The notes below the pieces were generated by a model. It saw only the letters and a list, made by a program, of their open reading frames with translations. It was not told the origin of the DNA and did no database searches. Shown here one piece after another: positions 21,650-33,810 of a stretch of DNA of 64,000 nt (its first letter is position 1; each line of letters opens with the position of its first letter). A program made the position numbers and the translations under genes. The stretch is from Ganoderma boninense (taxonomy: Eukaryota; Basidiomycota; Agaricomycetes; Polyporales; Polyporaceae), in assembly GCA_002900995.3 (NCBI GenBank), contig CM035305.1, forward strand, positions 5,116,908 through 5,180,907. Reading direction: 5' to 3'.

Positions 21650-23334
21650 ATGGCCGCCGGTGTTTTCCCGCCCTCGACTCTCCCAATGGACCCCTCCTAC
21701 GACCCCGTTGCCGGTCGCGCGCATCTTAATCAGAATCCCTGGACGCCGCTCAGTAAGTTCGCCATGAACCCTGTCCTGGGAATGCATCCGAGCCACTCTG
21801 AGACGTTTACACTCTAGGCAATGCTTCCGCACTTCCGGCGGGAGGGTCCACTGAGACTGGCGTCCAAGACATGTTGATGATGTTGATGAAGCTTGCCCAT
21901 GGCAATGGCACCCGCCGACGCGGCGATGGACATCCTGACATCCTCGACATCGACCAGTTCGTCGGGCGGATGGGTCTACGATTCTTGACGTCCTCCTACG
22001 AAGAGAAACGAAGCTTCCTCCTGTCGCTCAACGAGAACGATCAAGTGCAGGCGGCCGCGGCCCTCCTCGATACTCCACAGAAAGCGGGCGGGGAGGCCCG
22101 GAAGAGTATCCTAGCCAAACTGCGTCTCAACATTTCATCGTGCGTCGTTTTTCTAAGCCATTCTTCTGCACTACCTTCAACGGTTCTCTCCCCCCATGGA
22201 CAGGGCACTCGACGCTTTCGAAGGATGGGGGCTTTCGTGGGGCGCGGTGCTCACAGGCTATACGTCGAATGAAGACGCGGTGAGATCGCTGAGCGAAGAA
22301 TCCAGTAAGCTGCTATATCTCTCCCGTTCTGATGTACCCTGACCTCGCTACCAAGAACGTCACTTCGTGCATGATTGGCAAAGGGCTCTCGTCTTCATTT
22401 TCGGCGAACTCCCTGAGTTGTGGAGGCTGCCTACTGTGCCAGAGACCGTGGCACAGCCCCTCTCGATCCGGCTCAGCGCGCAGGAAAGGCCATTGAGATC
22501 ATCAACGTAGAAGCTCCTGCGCCACAGGTTGTGCGGCCTAGCTTCCGTAGAATCACCTTCATGGACCTCAAGACTCCAGAATCGCTTAAATCTGAGCTGG
22601 CGGAGAAGGAGGAGAGGCTGCAACGGGGTCGTCGTGGCATCGCTGCCACGTCCCAGGCCCAGCCTGGACCTGCGGGGCACACTCCATCTCCATCTTCCCT
22701 CCCCATGCACGGCAACGAGCAACCCCGGGTCATCGATCTCGACGCTCCTACCCCTCCCGTCTCTGCGGCCCCTAACCCTGCTGTCTCTGCGTCGCACCTC
22801 CGCGGATCGAGTTCTTCCCGTCCTCCCCACGCCTGGCCCCCTGCTGCGACTGGTCGTCCGTCGCTGCTCAGTAATATCGACTTGACCCCACTCGCGGAGG
22901 ACTTAGAGACCGGCATTCGGTTCCCTATTGCCGAGTTAGCCCCCTTCGCGGACGCGATCGTTGATCTCACGCGAGGTGTGCGTACCCCCGCCAATACTGG
23001 GCGGGGTTCGCCTTCGGACTGGTTCGGCACGGCGGCGCGCCAAGCCCCTGCTATGAGCCAGGTCCTGGCCCAGAACATTCGCCGGTGGAGCTTCCTGGTC
23101 CGCGAATATTTGAACATCAAGGAGGAGCAGGCCGCAGAACTTTGGGCAGCTGCCCGGTACATTCGTCAGTGGCACTCGGTATACTTGGAGCTCAAGCTGT
23201 ATCTCTACGGTCAGGAAATAGAGATTCCTGCGGACGTCCAGGCTCAAGCGGAAAGAATGCTCAAGCTCACGCACAACCTCACGATCTTGGTTCTCGTCAG
23301 GCGGGCGCAGCTCCGACCTGAACCCGAGCAGTGA
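21650..23334 (+). CDS. Uncharacterised protein, helical C-terminus (487 aa), island gene
   Basis: Proposed exons are 21650-21752, 21818-22139, 22204-22304, 22356-22435 and 22477-23334. The first three introns have good GT..AG ends and keep phase. The fourth would be only 41 nt with a weak GTGCCA donor, but it links ELPELWRLPT to RAGKAIEIINVEAP. If it is not an intron, the gene carries a frameshift there. The N-terminal half is helical (MLMMLMKLAH, FLLSLNENDQ). The middle (about residues 260-340) is Pro/Ser/Ala-rich and disordered-looking, with RVIDLDAP. The C-terminal 90 residues are helix-rich (LNIKEEQAAELWAAARYIRQ). No known domain was recognised. A protein of almost the same length and layout lies at 35065-36756. 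No function is proposed. Confidence 0.6.
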
Positions 23335-24985
23335 AGAGGCATTACTCAACGGTACGTCAATTACTATCGTTTTCTGAATAATATCTGACTCTTTTGTGAA
23401 TATCAGTGCTCGTCTTGCGTATCTCTTTCCCTTCTTCGTGTCCTCCCTCGCTCGTTGCATATCTTTGCCTCGCCACTCCGTCCCGGCAGTCGTTTCTATC
23501 TTTCACGACAGTGACCATCTCATCGTCCAAGCTGCGAGCTGCTTACAATCGGCTATGGAATACTACTTGTGTCTCTGTTTCCGTACAATGTCGTGGATGT
23601 TGACGTTCTATACATATGTTGCGGAGAATGCATACGTCGACTTCAATGGTACGCGCCAACTGCGCCCCCGAGGGATAGCGGCAGCAAATCTGGAAAGTAA
23701 GCGCCCAAGTATGGCTGTTCGTTGCCCTGTTCAAAACCTGCTCGTCCCCCTACTTCTTACTGTCCGCCTTCCTGTCTCGCTAGGATGTCCATCGCACACC
23801 AACTGGGGTTTCGGATACCAGGTCACCTTCTAACATCCCAGGCTTACGCCACTCTGACTCGTCTCCGCCTTGCTTCGTCACAATCCCCCTGATGATTCCG
23901 TCGCTGGAACCTTCAACGTCGGTACGTGTGCTTCCGCGTTAGCCGGCCTTCCTCTCCACTTATTCTCCCTCTTTCAAAGGATTCCATGGCTGCCCAGGTG
24001 ATGCTGTGTCATGGGGGGACAACGAGACGGATGACAAGAAGGGGATGGGACAAGGAGGATGCGCGGGTGGAAACGGGCTTGAAGTTGTGGATTATCCAGC
24101 TCGTGAAGCATAGCTCGATGTAAGTCGTCTGTTTCGACTCTCCCCTGAGCATTCCCATCCATCCTACTTGTTCTTCGCGGCCAGGATGACGTCTCTTCTC
24201 TGACAACCTTCGCACACCTGGTCTCTTTCCTCCGTGTCCCTCTGGCACTACAACGACGCATGCCTCAAACTTCATGACCGATCTTTTTACGGAGGCGCAG
24301 AGCAAGTCGTCGCCCTCCCTCGACTCGGTTGAGCAAGGTCACAGGAGGCACGACATCGTATGTCTCTGTTAATCTTCCGTGCCTTCGTCTTCCCCCCCCC
24401 CCCTGCAAATTGTCTACCTGGCAACTACACGTAGTCTTGAAGCACTCCGCGCACTTCAACCTGCACGCTCATATCTGCCTGTCGCGTGGAGGACACAGTA
24501 GAAAGCCCTGCTCCTCGTTGCGTCCTCCTGGACCGCCTGTTCGCCTCATTGGTTAACATCTCAGCACTTGGCCAACACTGCTTGTCAGCATATCCTATCT
24601 CACCTCCCCCCCCATACATATTTCATCCTCATCCCGCACCCAAGCGCCTTAGTGTGGAGCTTAGAGACAACCACTTACTCTAGAAGGCTCTACCTTCTAC
24701 ATGCAATCATTAATTAGTTCTTAGTCGGCATACAATGAGTTCGCTATAGTAATTGCTTCCGGAAGCATATGAAGCTACGTTGTATATAGATAACATCACA
24801 ATACCTAATTCAGCAGTCCCAAGTTATGCACGACTAATGTATGCGTTGGGGAACTACGCGCGAAGAACGGAGTCAAGGCGTGTTGGAAGGGGTTGCGGCA
24901 CATTGTGATGACACTCGGACAGTTCACTTGGGCATCGGGGGACAGTCAGCGACGAAAGCAAAGGACAGGTGAGTAACGTTGCGAC
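23335..24985. other. No supported gene
   Basis: Contains the 3' flank of the preceding gene and the region downstream of the alpha-kinase. A fragment at 23980-24115 reads FHGCPGDAVSWGDNETDD in one frame and weakly resembles 13380-13500. Homopolymer C runs occur near 24395 and 24605. No gene model is possible. Confidence 0.35.
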
Positions 24986-27494
24986 TCACACATTTTCACT
25001 CCGACGATTCTGAAGTCTCTTCAGACCGGTCAGTCGCCCAACTCCGGCGAGAAGGTCGTCTAACGTATTTTGCAGAACCTCGGATGAGGCGAGTTGAAGC
25101 GCAAAACAGACGTGGCTGCATGTGTGCGAAGAGACGAAGTCCTTCAGGCCTTTTGGTCCATGATCACCGATTCCTGACGTCCTGGACTGGAAATCAGCGG
25201 TGTAATGCAAGAGTTTGGTAGGTCGACAGACCCATCGATGGTATGCGTCATGGGATCGAATAGAGTAAGCGATAGTTTCCCAGTTTTAGCATTATTCGAG
25301 CCTGCGAGCCGAAAGCGTTAAGTTGAGTGGCAGAAAAAGACACATAGAATAATCGCACCTTGGATGTCAGCGAAAATATAGCGGCATGCCGTCTGCTCCG
25401 CTACAAAGTGAGCATACGCGGTGACCGTCAACGACCGCAAGTCAGTGCGGGTCGTCGAGCCTAGAGTCCCACTAAACTTGACAACCGTCGTCGTAAGCCG
25501 CACTGGTTCAACCAGATAGACCCCCGACATCTCCTCCGTAGGTTCAGGATGATCGCAATCTGCGCCATCGACATCACCCTCAGGGGCATACCCGGTGGGA
25601 GGAGCCGAGCAGGGTGTGTACACCTTGATAAGGAATGCTTCGGAGACATCGAACTCTACGAACGTAGTCAGAAGAGACACGTAAGGCAAGAGATACATAT
25701 CTTACCGGCAATGTCTACGCCTTGATCACGGGCAAGTTCTTTGAACTGGTCCACGAAGTACGCCATACGCTTGAGCTGAATAAGGTCGGCGGTGAGTACA
25801 CTGACAGCTTTCGGAAGGAGAATGTCCTCCGATCTACCGCCGCCAATGTTTATCACTTTCTTGGCAACGTAAGGCTTGTTTCCAATTCGGAGCTATGCAA
25901 ACCATGTTACAGAATGCTGAATGCGGATTTCCGTGAGTGCTTACGCCGAAAACATCCTTCGTGGTACCACGCTCGCCAGCGGTCAGGTCCAGGGGTCTTG
26001 TCTCTAGGAAGCCGGACAAGAGCGGAGCCTCTTCCATGAGCGTTGGACTGCCAGAAACATCGGATATCAGACAAGTAGTCTTCCTAAATTTGATCTCGAC
26101 GACAGAAATAGCTGAGGGCGTCTGGGTAAGAAGATCGCCGTCTCCAACGAATAGTGACCGAAGTGTTCGACGCGATGGCTGGGGCGACAGACCCTCTGTG
26201 CGAACGTGGTAAGTCAGATAGGATACATATGTACCCAGGAAGCGAGCTAACCTCGGGAACGCTTGGGGCTTTGATAGGGTGCATGCGTGTCGGCGATGCG
26301 AGTTGCGGACATTTTGCGCTTGGTGCCAGCCCTTCCGGTGCCAACGAGCTCGGGATCATCCGTCCGTGCCGTATACTACGTGGAGGTCAGGCGACATCAT
26401 ACCGGGTACTACAAGACATGTGCAACGCACTTGACCAACGTTGATGTAAAGCTCCACGCTGAACGCGTACGCTTTCGAGTTCGATTTCCCCTTGCGCTGG
26501 GTCTGCTTCGGAAGGACAATGTACATGTCATGGTATTCTGGGCGGCTGTAGGTTTGATACCATTGCGCAACCGTCATGACGAGATTGTCGGCCGGGAACA
26601 CGTAGTTGTTGGGTGCACGTAGACTTGTCTCCTCCCTAAATACTTAATCTTAGTGTGTTCATCAAGCTCAGCCGGGAGATACGTACTCGAGCAATGGCGC
26701 AGAATAGAACTCTATCCACCGCCCATTCACTTCCTTGAGGATACGAGACCGGAGTGCTAAAGCAGGATGAGGGTGAGCGCGATCACAATAGAAATATAGT
26801 GGAATATAGCATGCCAAGCATAGTATTCATTTCAGGGAAGAACAGAACCCCAGTCCCGAGCATCTGATCGATGTGTTTGGGAGAGTCGCTGCGACGGCAT
26901 TCGTAATAGACAGTGCAGTGGTGCACTTGATTTCTCTGGTGCGCGGTACTAAAACCCTGGGTAGCGCGGATCGTCTGGAGCTCCTCGAGTGAAACCGCCG
27001 TCCCAACGGGCGCAGAACTGTCAACCTTATCCTTGTGGAGCTTTAGTTCGAGAGTAGCATGGCGACGATGAGCGGCCTGGTCCCGTTCGTTGTCCGAAAC
27101 GCCATTCTCGTAGCTTTCTATGGTCGGCTGAGCTGGCTAGTCCCCGTTACCATAAACGAGGTACCACTTACCGGCTCGACGGCACGTTCCGCACGGATCA
27201 GTCACCGTGGTGCCACAGATGCCACACTCGCTGCACTGAATGTAGGTGGACTGGGGGAGACGGTGAGAACGTCGCAAACTCCGTCCGAGGTGGACGTACT
27301 CGTATTTCGGCCTTTTCAGCACCATTGAGAGATGGGTCTTGCAGCTTAACGCAGAGAAAGCAGAGCTTGCCGCCAGATTCCATTCGGGGAAAAACCACCT
27401 GGCAGCCGTTGTTGACGTTGTTGAGGCCACTGCATGTGTCGGCATTGTTGCGTGGTCGGTACTGGGCCGGAGCTCGACGGTCGGGATATGCCAT
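24986..27494 (-). CDS. Alpha-type protein kinase with two N-terminal Cys-rich zinc modules (653 aa)
   Basis: Eleven exons fit exactly in phase: 27494-27300, 27235-27172, 27117-26815, 26756-26687, 26635-26431, 26375-26252, 26195-25945, 25892-25706, 25655-25359, 25301-25232 and 25181-24986. The N-terminus carries Cys modules (NNGCQVVFP..CFLC, then CSECGIC..CGTC), typical of zinc ribbons. The central region holds ILKEVNGRWIEFYS and a basic linker. The C-terminal half is an atypical alpha-kinase domain: KPYVAKKV (likely nucleotide-binding Lys), YLVEPVRLTTTVVKFSGTLG, AYAHFVAEQTACRYIFADIQG, LFDPMTHTIDG, GTSGIGDHG and FVSSHTCSHVCFALQLAS, including the His/Cys zinc site of the fold. The third intron is GC..AG (GCATGC donor). 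No stop or frameshift was found. Fungi carry large lineage-specific sets of such kinases, mostly of unknown substrate; this one sits in an element-rich island. Confidence 0.9.
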
Positions 27495-28319
27495 GGCGCA
27501 AAATGGCGAGAAGGGACTGCAGCGTAGAGAAATACTGGGAGGACAAAGTTGCGACCGTGCGATGGCTACGGATATGTCCTCCGATTATAAGTACCAAGGT
27601 ATGCAGCATTTGTGATCCGAGGTTCTCCATGTCTCCGGGTGCCCTGGGTGTCACTTGCCAGGTCAAGAACGCTGGGGAGCTGCTTGGTACGGAACCTGCT
27701 TGATATGGGAGCTGCTTACCATAGGAGCTGCTTGCAGGGCCAGCAATGCGGCGCAGTCAGCATAGGGCGGAAGACAAATGCAGACACGATGTATATCCTT
27801 CACGATGACTTGAAGCCAAAAATGGCAGGTACTTGGCATTGGCCAGGCATCGGACGTTTCAGTGAATTGCATATTTGCGGCAAAACCAGAACTGGACGAC
27901 GTGAAACTTAGGCCTGGTTGTCCTGATAGAAAGTACAGCGATAAAGGACGAGGATGCCGTGAAAAAGGATTTACGTACGGGCACCCTTTGCTACCCCACC
28001 AGTGGCACGGATGTCTGCAGTATTAGAAGTGCATAGAAAGATGCTGGGTTCACATGCTGTCCGTCAGGCAATCTCCCGAGAACAGACGACCGAATCAGGT
28101 CAATGAGCTTATCTAAGTGATTGAAGAAGGCAGTTCGGACGCCCGGTTTAGTCGAGAAAGCCGTCGAGTTCCGACAACAGCTTGAACTGCCAGCGATAGG
28201 CCAATGCTCATCGTGTGGAGACGCAATGAGGAAGAAGTTATATGCTGCTCAGTGGCGTGAACAGCTGTGGCTCGGTATACATGAGCTCTGAATCTACCTT
28301 GTTCGCGAACAATCGCCCT
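27495..28319. other. Upstream region of the alpha-kinase, no supported gene
   Basis: 825 bp with the kinase promoter. No coding block could be supported here. Confidence 0.35.
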
Positions 28320-28700
28320 TCAAATGCGACCGACGCTTGTGTTAATTTTGATACGTCGAGTGCCTAACTCCAAAGCTGTCGCAATCGCATCGTCTAGCCC
28401 CGGCCCGTCATCTGCGAGACGGAGGTTGCTCAGTGCATCAGCAAACGTGCCAATGGCGACTTGACGATGACGTGGGCGAGGACGAGGATGCGGACAAGCG
28501 ACAGTCCAGGAGCCAAGAGAGTGTAAAGAAGACGCGACACGGTATGTTTCCTGGCGATGTCCATTAGTACCTGATGGCCATATGCGACTATCTCTCACCT
28601 TCACGTCGATGAGAAATTCCAAAAGTCTCTCCCAAACATTACCTTCTCGCCGAGCAGGTCGTGCGTCAATGGCGCTGACGATGGCATATAACTAGCTAAG
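28320..28700 (-). CDS. Possible small two-exon gene or fragment, unknown
   Basis: On the minus strand a block AIVSAIDARPARREGNVWER followed by LLEFLIDVK (about 28690-28606) ends at a GTGAGA donor and continues after an AG at about 28553 in a block with FADALSNLRLADDGPG and DDAIATALELGTRR to a TGA at 28320. Composition and splice sites look gene-like, but no ATG in frame was identified and I recognise no domain. It may be a fragment of an island gene or a missed upstream exon set. Low certainty. Confidence 0.25.
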
Positions 28701-30176
28701 CATGTGGGTAAATCGGAGGGGGTCCGCAGAGGTGCGTGACGTGTTGGCTGACCAGAGCAGAGTTGACTAATCCAGGGAGTTCCAGAACCGTGACTTATAG
28801 GTACCCCCAGAAGGCAAAGGGTTTCGACACGCATAACTAACGCATATGTCGATGGTTCCATAGATGTGCGGTGGCACGTTCCCTATATAAACATGACGGA
28901 TGAGTGGGTGAACGAGAGAAGTTCACAGAAAACCTACTAAATCAGCCTCGACGTATGTTTCCAGCTGGGTTGGGATGTGAGCCCCAGACCCAGAGCGTTG
29001 CTATTCAAGGTACTTCCCTCGTTGGTCTGGAGGAACCAGACAAAGAACTCAGAGGGAGTCGGCGAGGGATTGCATAGGTGAGCATTCGGGCCTGACCTCG
29101 CGGGACGATGAAGAACCTTCGCCATTCCGGAACTGTTGACATTACAGAAATATGGCAGTAACATCGCCTACAATAAACTGGAGCCGGTAAACACAAGAGA
29201 CGAACGAACCTTCGGTTCCCAACATAGACCAATGGCAGGCAGGCGATGCAAATATGGAAGTTGGACGTTCAATGGGCGTCGGTGCCAAGTCTACTATTGG
29301 ACGGGATTCAAATCTTGCCACTCGATTGCGGAATGGTCTGGACCAGGTTCGGACTTCGAAGAAGAATCGTCAGCGCTGTTCGGACGTGGTCAACAGAGAG
29401 TGCTCCTACAGATTGGGTTGACCTGCCCGCATCCACCATATGGAACATTGGAAGCGTCACAGGGAATTTCCAATCCTGTGAGAAACCTTCCTTTCCCTGT
29501 TCTTGAGCTTGAGCTTGAACCTGCACCTGTGCGAGCCTGAGTAAAATGACCAGCTTCGCGCTTGAATATACCAGTCTAAATCAGGTATGAGAAATGGGGC
29601 AGTGCCAGGTGAGGGCATCGCCTCGTGTTACTCGGAGTTTGGAAGTGAATTCTGCCGATGTCCGCGGCCTGGATCCTTCTGTGCGAAGGGACTTACCTTA
29701 TGGGAGGCCGAATCTTCAGCGTATGAGTTGGAGGTTTCAGCTAGCCGCTCCTTCCTCAATGCCGCTAGGATGAGGAGGACACAATCAGCGGGCAATGCAT
29801 GAATGACGATGTGCTTGAGGCAAGGAGGTCGTGCAATCCTAATAGTCGTAACGACGATCAGCGTCGGGCCGTTCTTACCTTATTCCCACGAAATCTCAGG
29901 ATTGGCCGGAAGCGACCCCTTTTTAACTGGGGCTTTGGCCTACGCACCCCTTCTTCGTTCCCTACTCCAGGACCTATCCACGTCTATCAGCGCTCAACAA
30001 CAGCTTTGGATATAAATAGTCATCATTTCTATCGCCCTCTCGCGTACTACATTCTCCCCCGCTCACCTGGATCCCGTTAACCCTCGTGCGCCACCGTTCA
30101 TCCCAAGGTATGGCGTCTTTCTATCTTGTCATCAACATCATACTCATTATTCTGCTCCACACATGTAAGGCTGAGA
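28701..30176. other. No supported gene
   Basis: Short frames on both strands, none with a domain. A plus-strand frame at 29246-29506 (for example DWVDLPASTIWNIGSVTGNF) looks slightly protein-like but has no supporting context. Confidence 0.3.
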
Positions 30177-30847
30177 ATGCGACTCCCCAAGTGGTTCCGT
30201 TCTGTACGTGGCAAGCCTGGCGCTCCCGACTCGTCTCCTGAGGTTGAAGAGCCTCGTGAGATCAGGCAAGAGACTTGTAAGTGACCAAAAGTCTCTGAAG
30301 TCGTGTTCAGCATCTTGACTTGGGAGTTACGACCACAGTGCGGACGAAGCTCAGGGTCGAGGACGAAGTATCGCCCGGTTCTGCCACGAATCCTTCTGGA
30401 GTGTTAGATGGGAGGAAAGGAAGGAATGGTCGGCCGTCGCAGCGCTCCACGCCCAACCTTCCCGAGCCCCAGACGCTGACGCCGGAGGGCTTCAAGCACC
30501 GAGCCGCTACCCACACCTTCACACCCTCCAACACCCCTTCCCGTGCTCATCGGCGACGCTCCAACGCAGCCTACTCCCACGGTTGTCCGGTGCATGGACT
30601 GCCTCGTGACTTGGTTGAGCGCTGCACATGCCCTGGCGTGTCGCCTGCCGTTGCTGATACACCAACGTCCCTATCCCCGTTGTATGCCACTCGGGGGGGT
30701 TCGGAGGAGAGCGTATCATCTAGGTCGATCGCGTCGTTCGACCCCTTCTCAGAGCTAGCGGCTCGCGAAGCCTCCGTCATGGAGCAACGTCACATCAGGG
30801 CCTTACAGACCGTCGCCCGCGGCATTGCTCTGGACCCTTTATTCTAG
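30177..30847 (+). CDS. Uncharacterised protein (202 aa), island gene
   Basis: ATG at 30177, exon 30177-30276, intron with GTAAGT donor and CACAG acceptor, exon 30339-30847. The join keeps phase and the start MRLPKWFRSVRGKPG follows a clear leader. The protein is hydrophilic and Pro/Ser/Thr/Arg-rich, probably largely disordered, with a small Cys/His patch (CPVHGLP..ERCTCPG) and a short C-terminal helix (ELAAREASVMEQRHIRALQ). No family was recognised. It lies between the alpha-kinase and the integrase-core gene. Confidence 0.5.
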
Positions 30848-31392
30848 GCGCCCTTCAGCGTCGACTCCATGATCTCGCCTCGGGACCCAGAGCGATCGCA
30901 ACGGATCGACGAATCGATCTATCAGCACGCCGATGACGACATGCAACAAGCTCTTTCTGCGAACCTGAACTTCAGCTCTCTCTCCGCAGCATGGAGACGT
31001 GGGTTGCAGACTCCTGTCGAGTCCTCTGCGTGAACCTCGACGACGGATATTGTGGTGAGTAGCTCGTATGCTTGTTGTCTTGCTGTAGCTGACAGCGAGG
31101 GACTTCAGACTGTTGATCGGCACCATCGCCTTACGCTTGTCTAGGTTCATGTGGCCTTCTCTCGTCGTGGAGAAGTATATGTATATGTATCATCGCAGTC
31201 TAGCGTTCATCCTCCTTATCCGCGTTCTACAATCTATTTCATGCGCTATCTCTCCCTCCGTCGTGCATCATGACAACCGGAACTCCATGCTACTCCTCCA
31301 AGTTATCCTTGCTTTGTACTTTTTTACGTGCTATGAATATATATGTGGCGTTCGGTGTCAGCATTGTCAAGCGTTCAAAGCGGGCAGGCCTT
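30848..31392. other. Convergent 3' region, no gene
   Basis: Lies between the plus-strand 202-aa gene and the minus-strand integrase gene. T-rich with a short TATATG repeat near 31175-31190. No coding signal. Confidence 0.4.
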
Positions 31393-33035
31393 TTATTGAC
31401 CGCGACGTTGTAAAACATCAACTACAGCAGTGAATACCGCCCACGCAGTTGCAAGGGAGATATGAGGGCACCCGAGATCAGCGTAAGCTCCGTCGGCTGC
31501 CGCTTGGAACTCGGGAGTGATAAATTCGTACGACTGTCGGCGAGCCTCTTCACCCCCGATTTCGTCGCGAAGCTGGTGGATCATATCCCACCGCACGTTC
31601 ACCCGACAATCCCTCGCGGTAGGTCGCATATGCGTCGGACACGTCCAGATGTGGATTGGGGATGTCCCGGATGGAAGATCCTTCTCTTTCTGGCGGCGAA
31701 CTGTGTGGTTGTTCCAATATTGGCGGTATTCGTCAAGCCGCTCTTGAAGTAGAGGTGGCCATAACCAATTAAACACACCGCTGCCAGCGGTGAATGTAAA
31801 TTAGACTCAAGGCACAATAATAAGCGGAGAGATACTCACACATGGAGCGGATTATCCGAATTGAACGTAGCCGCGCCACCTACGATCACGTCCCGAACGT
31901 TGTGACCTTCCCCTTCTCGCAGCCACAGCCAGAACCCTTCGATGGGCGTATTATGCTTGCTTTGGACCTGAACCCACGGCGTGAACTCATCTTCGGGTAT
32001 CTCAGGTGCTGCATCTCCTCTACGGACGGGGGCAACGGTGTCAGTGAAGGCGAGTAGTGGGGCGTTGGGCGACGACCAGGCAACGGACCTAAGTCTTTTC
32101 TGAAAGTCAATCATCTGGCCTGTTTCCGATCCCTTGTCGCTGACCATTGTCAGTGGAATTGCTATAGCGCGAGGGACATAGTAAGAAAATAAATATTTCA
32201 ACGACAAAGTAACCACATACCTCCTTGCTCCTCGACGAAGTCAAGGAAAAGGTGTGCGCATACGGAGGCAAGGCGAACATTTGGAAGTACAACTAGCTTA
32301 AAGACCAGTCCACCCCATAGATCCCGGAACGCGTAGATGGGAAGGGTTACGGAGCCTAAGCGGAGGGCTTGGGACGACAATTTCTCATGACCATCAACAT
32401 GGACCTGGTGCATGGGACCGATGCAGTCCAATGGAACGCGAGGAATAACATCGCGGGTCCTCCCTCGGAAACGGAGGTCGAATTCGTGGTCGAAATGGTC
32501 GTGCAAAATAGTTCTAAGTTCATCTCTGCCCGCGTGTGAGACGTTTAGATAGCGATGAACGATTATGAGACATACCGGGATATCGCAACGCCCTTGTTTG
32601 CCAAATGCTGTCGCACTTGAGCAACGCCCCAACGGCCCAGAACGTCACTTCGTTTGATATCCAAGACAGCTTGCAGTCGATCTGATGGGCGGTCTTGTCT
32701 GATTTTGTTTCGTACGGTTGGAACACCGAGTCGTGCACGAAGTTTGTACATAGACCCGCGACTAGATTGTTTCCTGTTGGGCATGACACGGTGCATTCAA
32801 ATCGTGACTAACCTCATTGGACAGCCCAGAGAACGCAACCTAGCAAGCTGTTCGTCCACAGATAATCCCGCTCCATCCTTTTCGCGGTTGAACTGCTGGA
32901 ATATTCGAATCAATGCCACGTCGTCGAGAGCGAGGGCTGCTTGGAAAAATGGTCAAATTCCTCTCCACAGATGATCGTAAGTGTAGACTTGCCAAGCTTG
33001 CCGCCAAATTGGTTTCGACCTTCAGCATTCACCAT
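31393..33035 (-). CDS. DDE integrase-core protein of basidiomycete type (460 aa)
   Basis: Six exons fit in phase: 33035-32993, 32939-32813 (or from 32936), 32773-32576, 32525-32221, 32161-31840 and 31780-31393. The start MVNAEGRNQFGGKL matches this family. The N-terminal third is a helix-turn-helix-like region (MYKLRARLGV, GRWGVAQVRQHLANKGVAIS). A retroviral-integrase-like RNase H fold follows with all three expected acidic residues: Asp in VHVDGHEKL, Asp in MVSDKGSET and Glu in HNTPIEGFW. The C-terminal part is an extended helical domain (NWLWPPLLQERLDEY..VFTAVVDVLQ). The first intron is GC..AG (GCAAGT donor). The gene is undamaged, so it may be an active element gene or a host-recruited one; no terminal repeats were found. 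Related proteins occur in many copies in Agaricomycetes. Confidence 0.85.
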
Positions 33036-33810
33036 AGAGTCTGCAATTCAAGGCCAAACGCAGATGAAGGACGAGCCAGGATTGAGGTCGACAACTCGGA
33101 ACGGGTGGCGTCGCCCAACCTCGGTTGGCTCAGCCAGCGTGGACAATGGGCACAGACACAGTAGCCAAAACCGGTGCTAATCGGAGATTGAGAGCTGAGG
33201 GCGCACGCCCAGTTTGGTAGTCCATTTTGGCCCCATCCTTACTTACGGTAAGATCACCTAATGAAATAGCGTTCGGGTCGGTTCCGGACACATACGCTTG
33301 GCCGAAATGGTCCCCAATCCCGACGACAACTCCCATGACAGAGCGGCCAGTGCAGGGCGACGTCCACACTGAATATTAATCCGATGAGACATAATCCACC
33401 TGCTTGTGACCAACCCTCACCAAACCTCACAAGAAGGGCGCATCTACATGAGTCAACAAAAACACTCATTGGACGCCGCGTGTCGATGCAGCGCGATCCT
33501 CCTAAATGGGTCAACAGACCGGGATGAACAGGCGACGTACGATCGAGGTAAGCATTGAGAACTTACCCAAATTAGAATGATCATTTGAGGAAGCCGGCTT
33601 GCATTCCATTACATGGCATTCGGGTCTTTACGCTGTAAGTGACTCGGATGCCATGTGTGCCCAGCATTGCTCCGCCAAGAAGCTCTGGCAAAACCCGTCT
33701 GTGGGCGAACGCGTAAGGCAGAATATGCGTACCCGCAGTGTATCTGGTACGAGGCGTGAACGTGCCTGGCCTCGGGTCACAAGCGAGCGACCGGAAGCCG
33801 CGTTTATGGT
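33036..33810. other. Upstream region of the integrase-core gene
   Basis: No supported gene. Ends where the tandem satellite begins; the last 100 bp (33700-33810) already show some satellite-like words (GGTCACAAGCGAGCGACCGG). Confidence 0.4.

Noticed and set aside
22473..23162. 229-codon minus-strand frame
   Set aside because: Antisense to the last exon of the 487-aa protein, which has the better splice chain.
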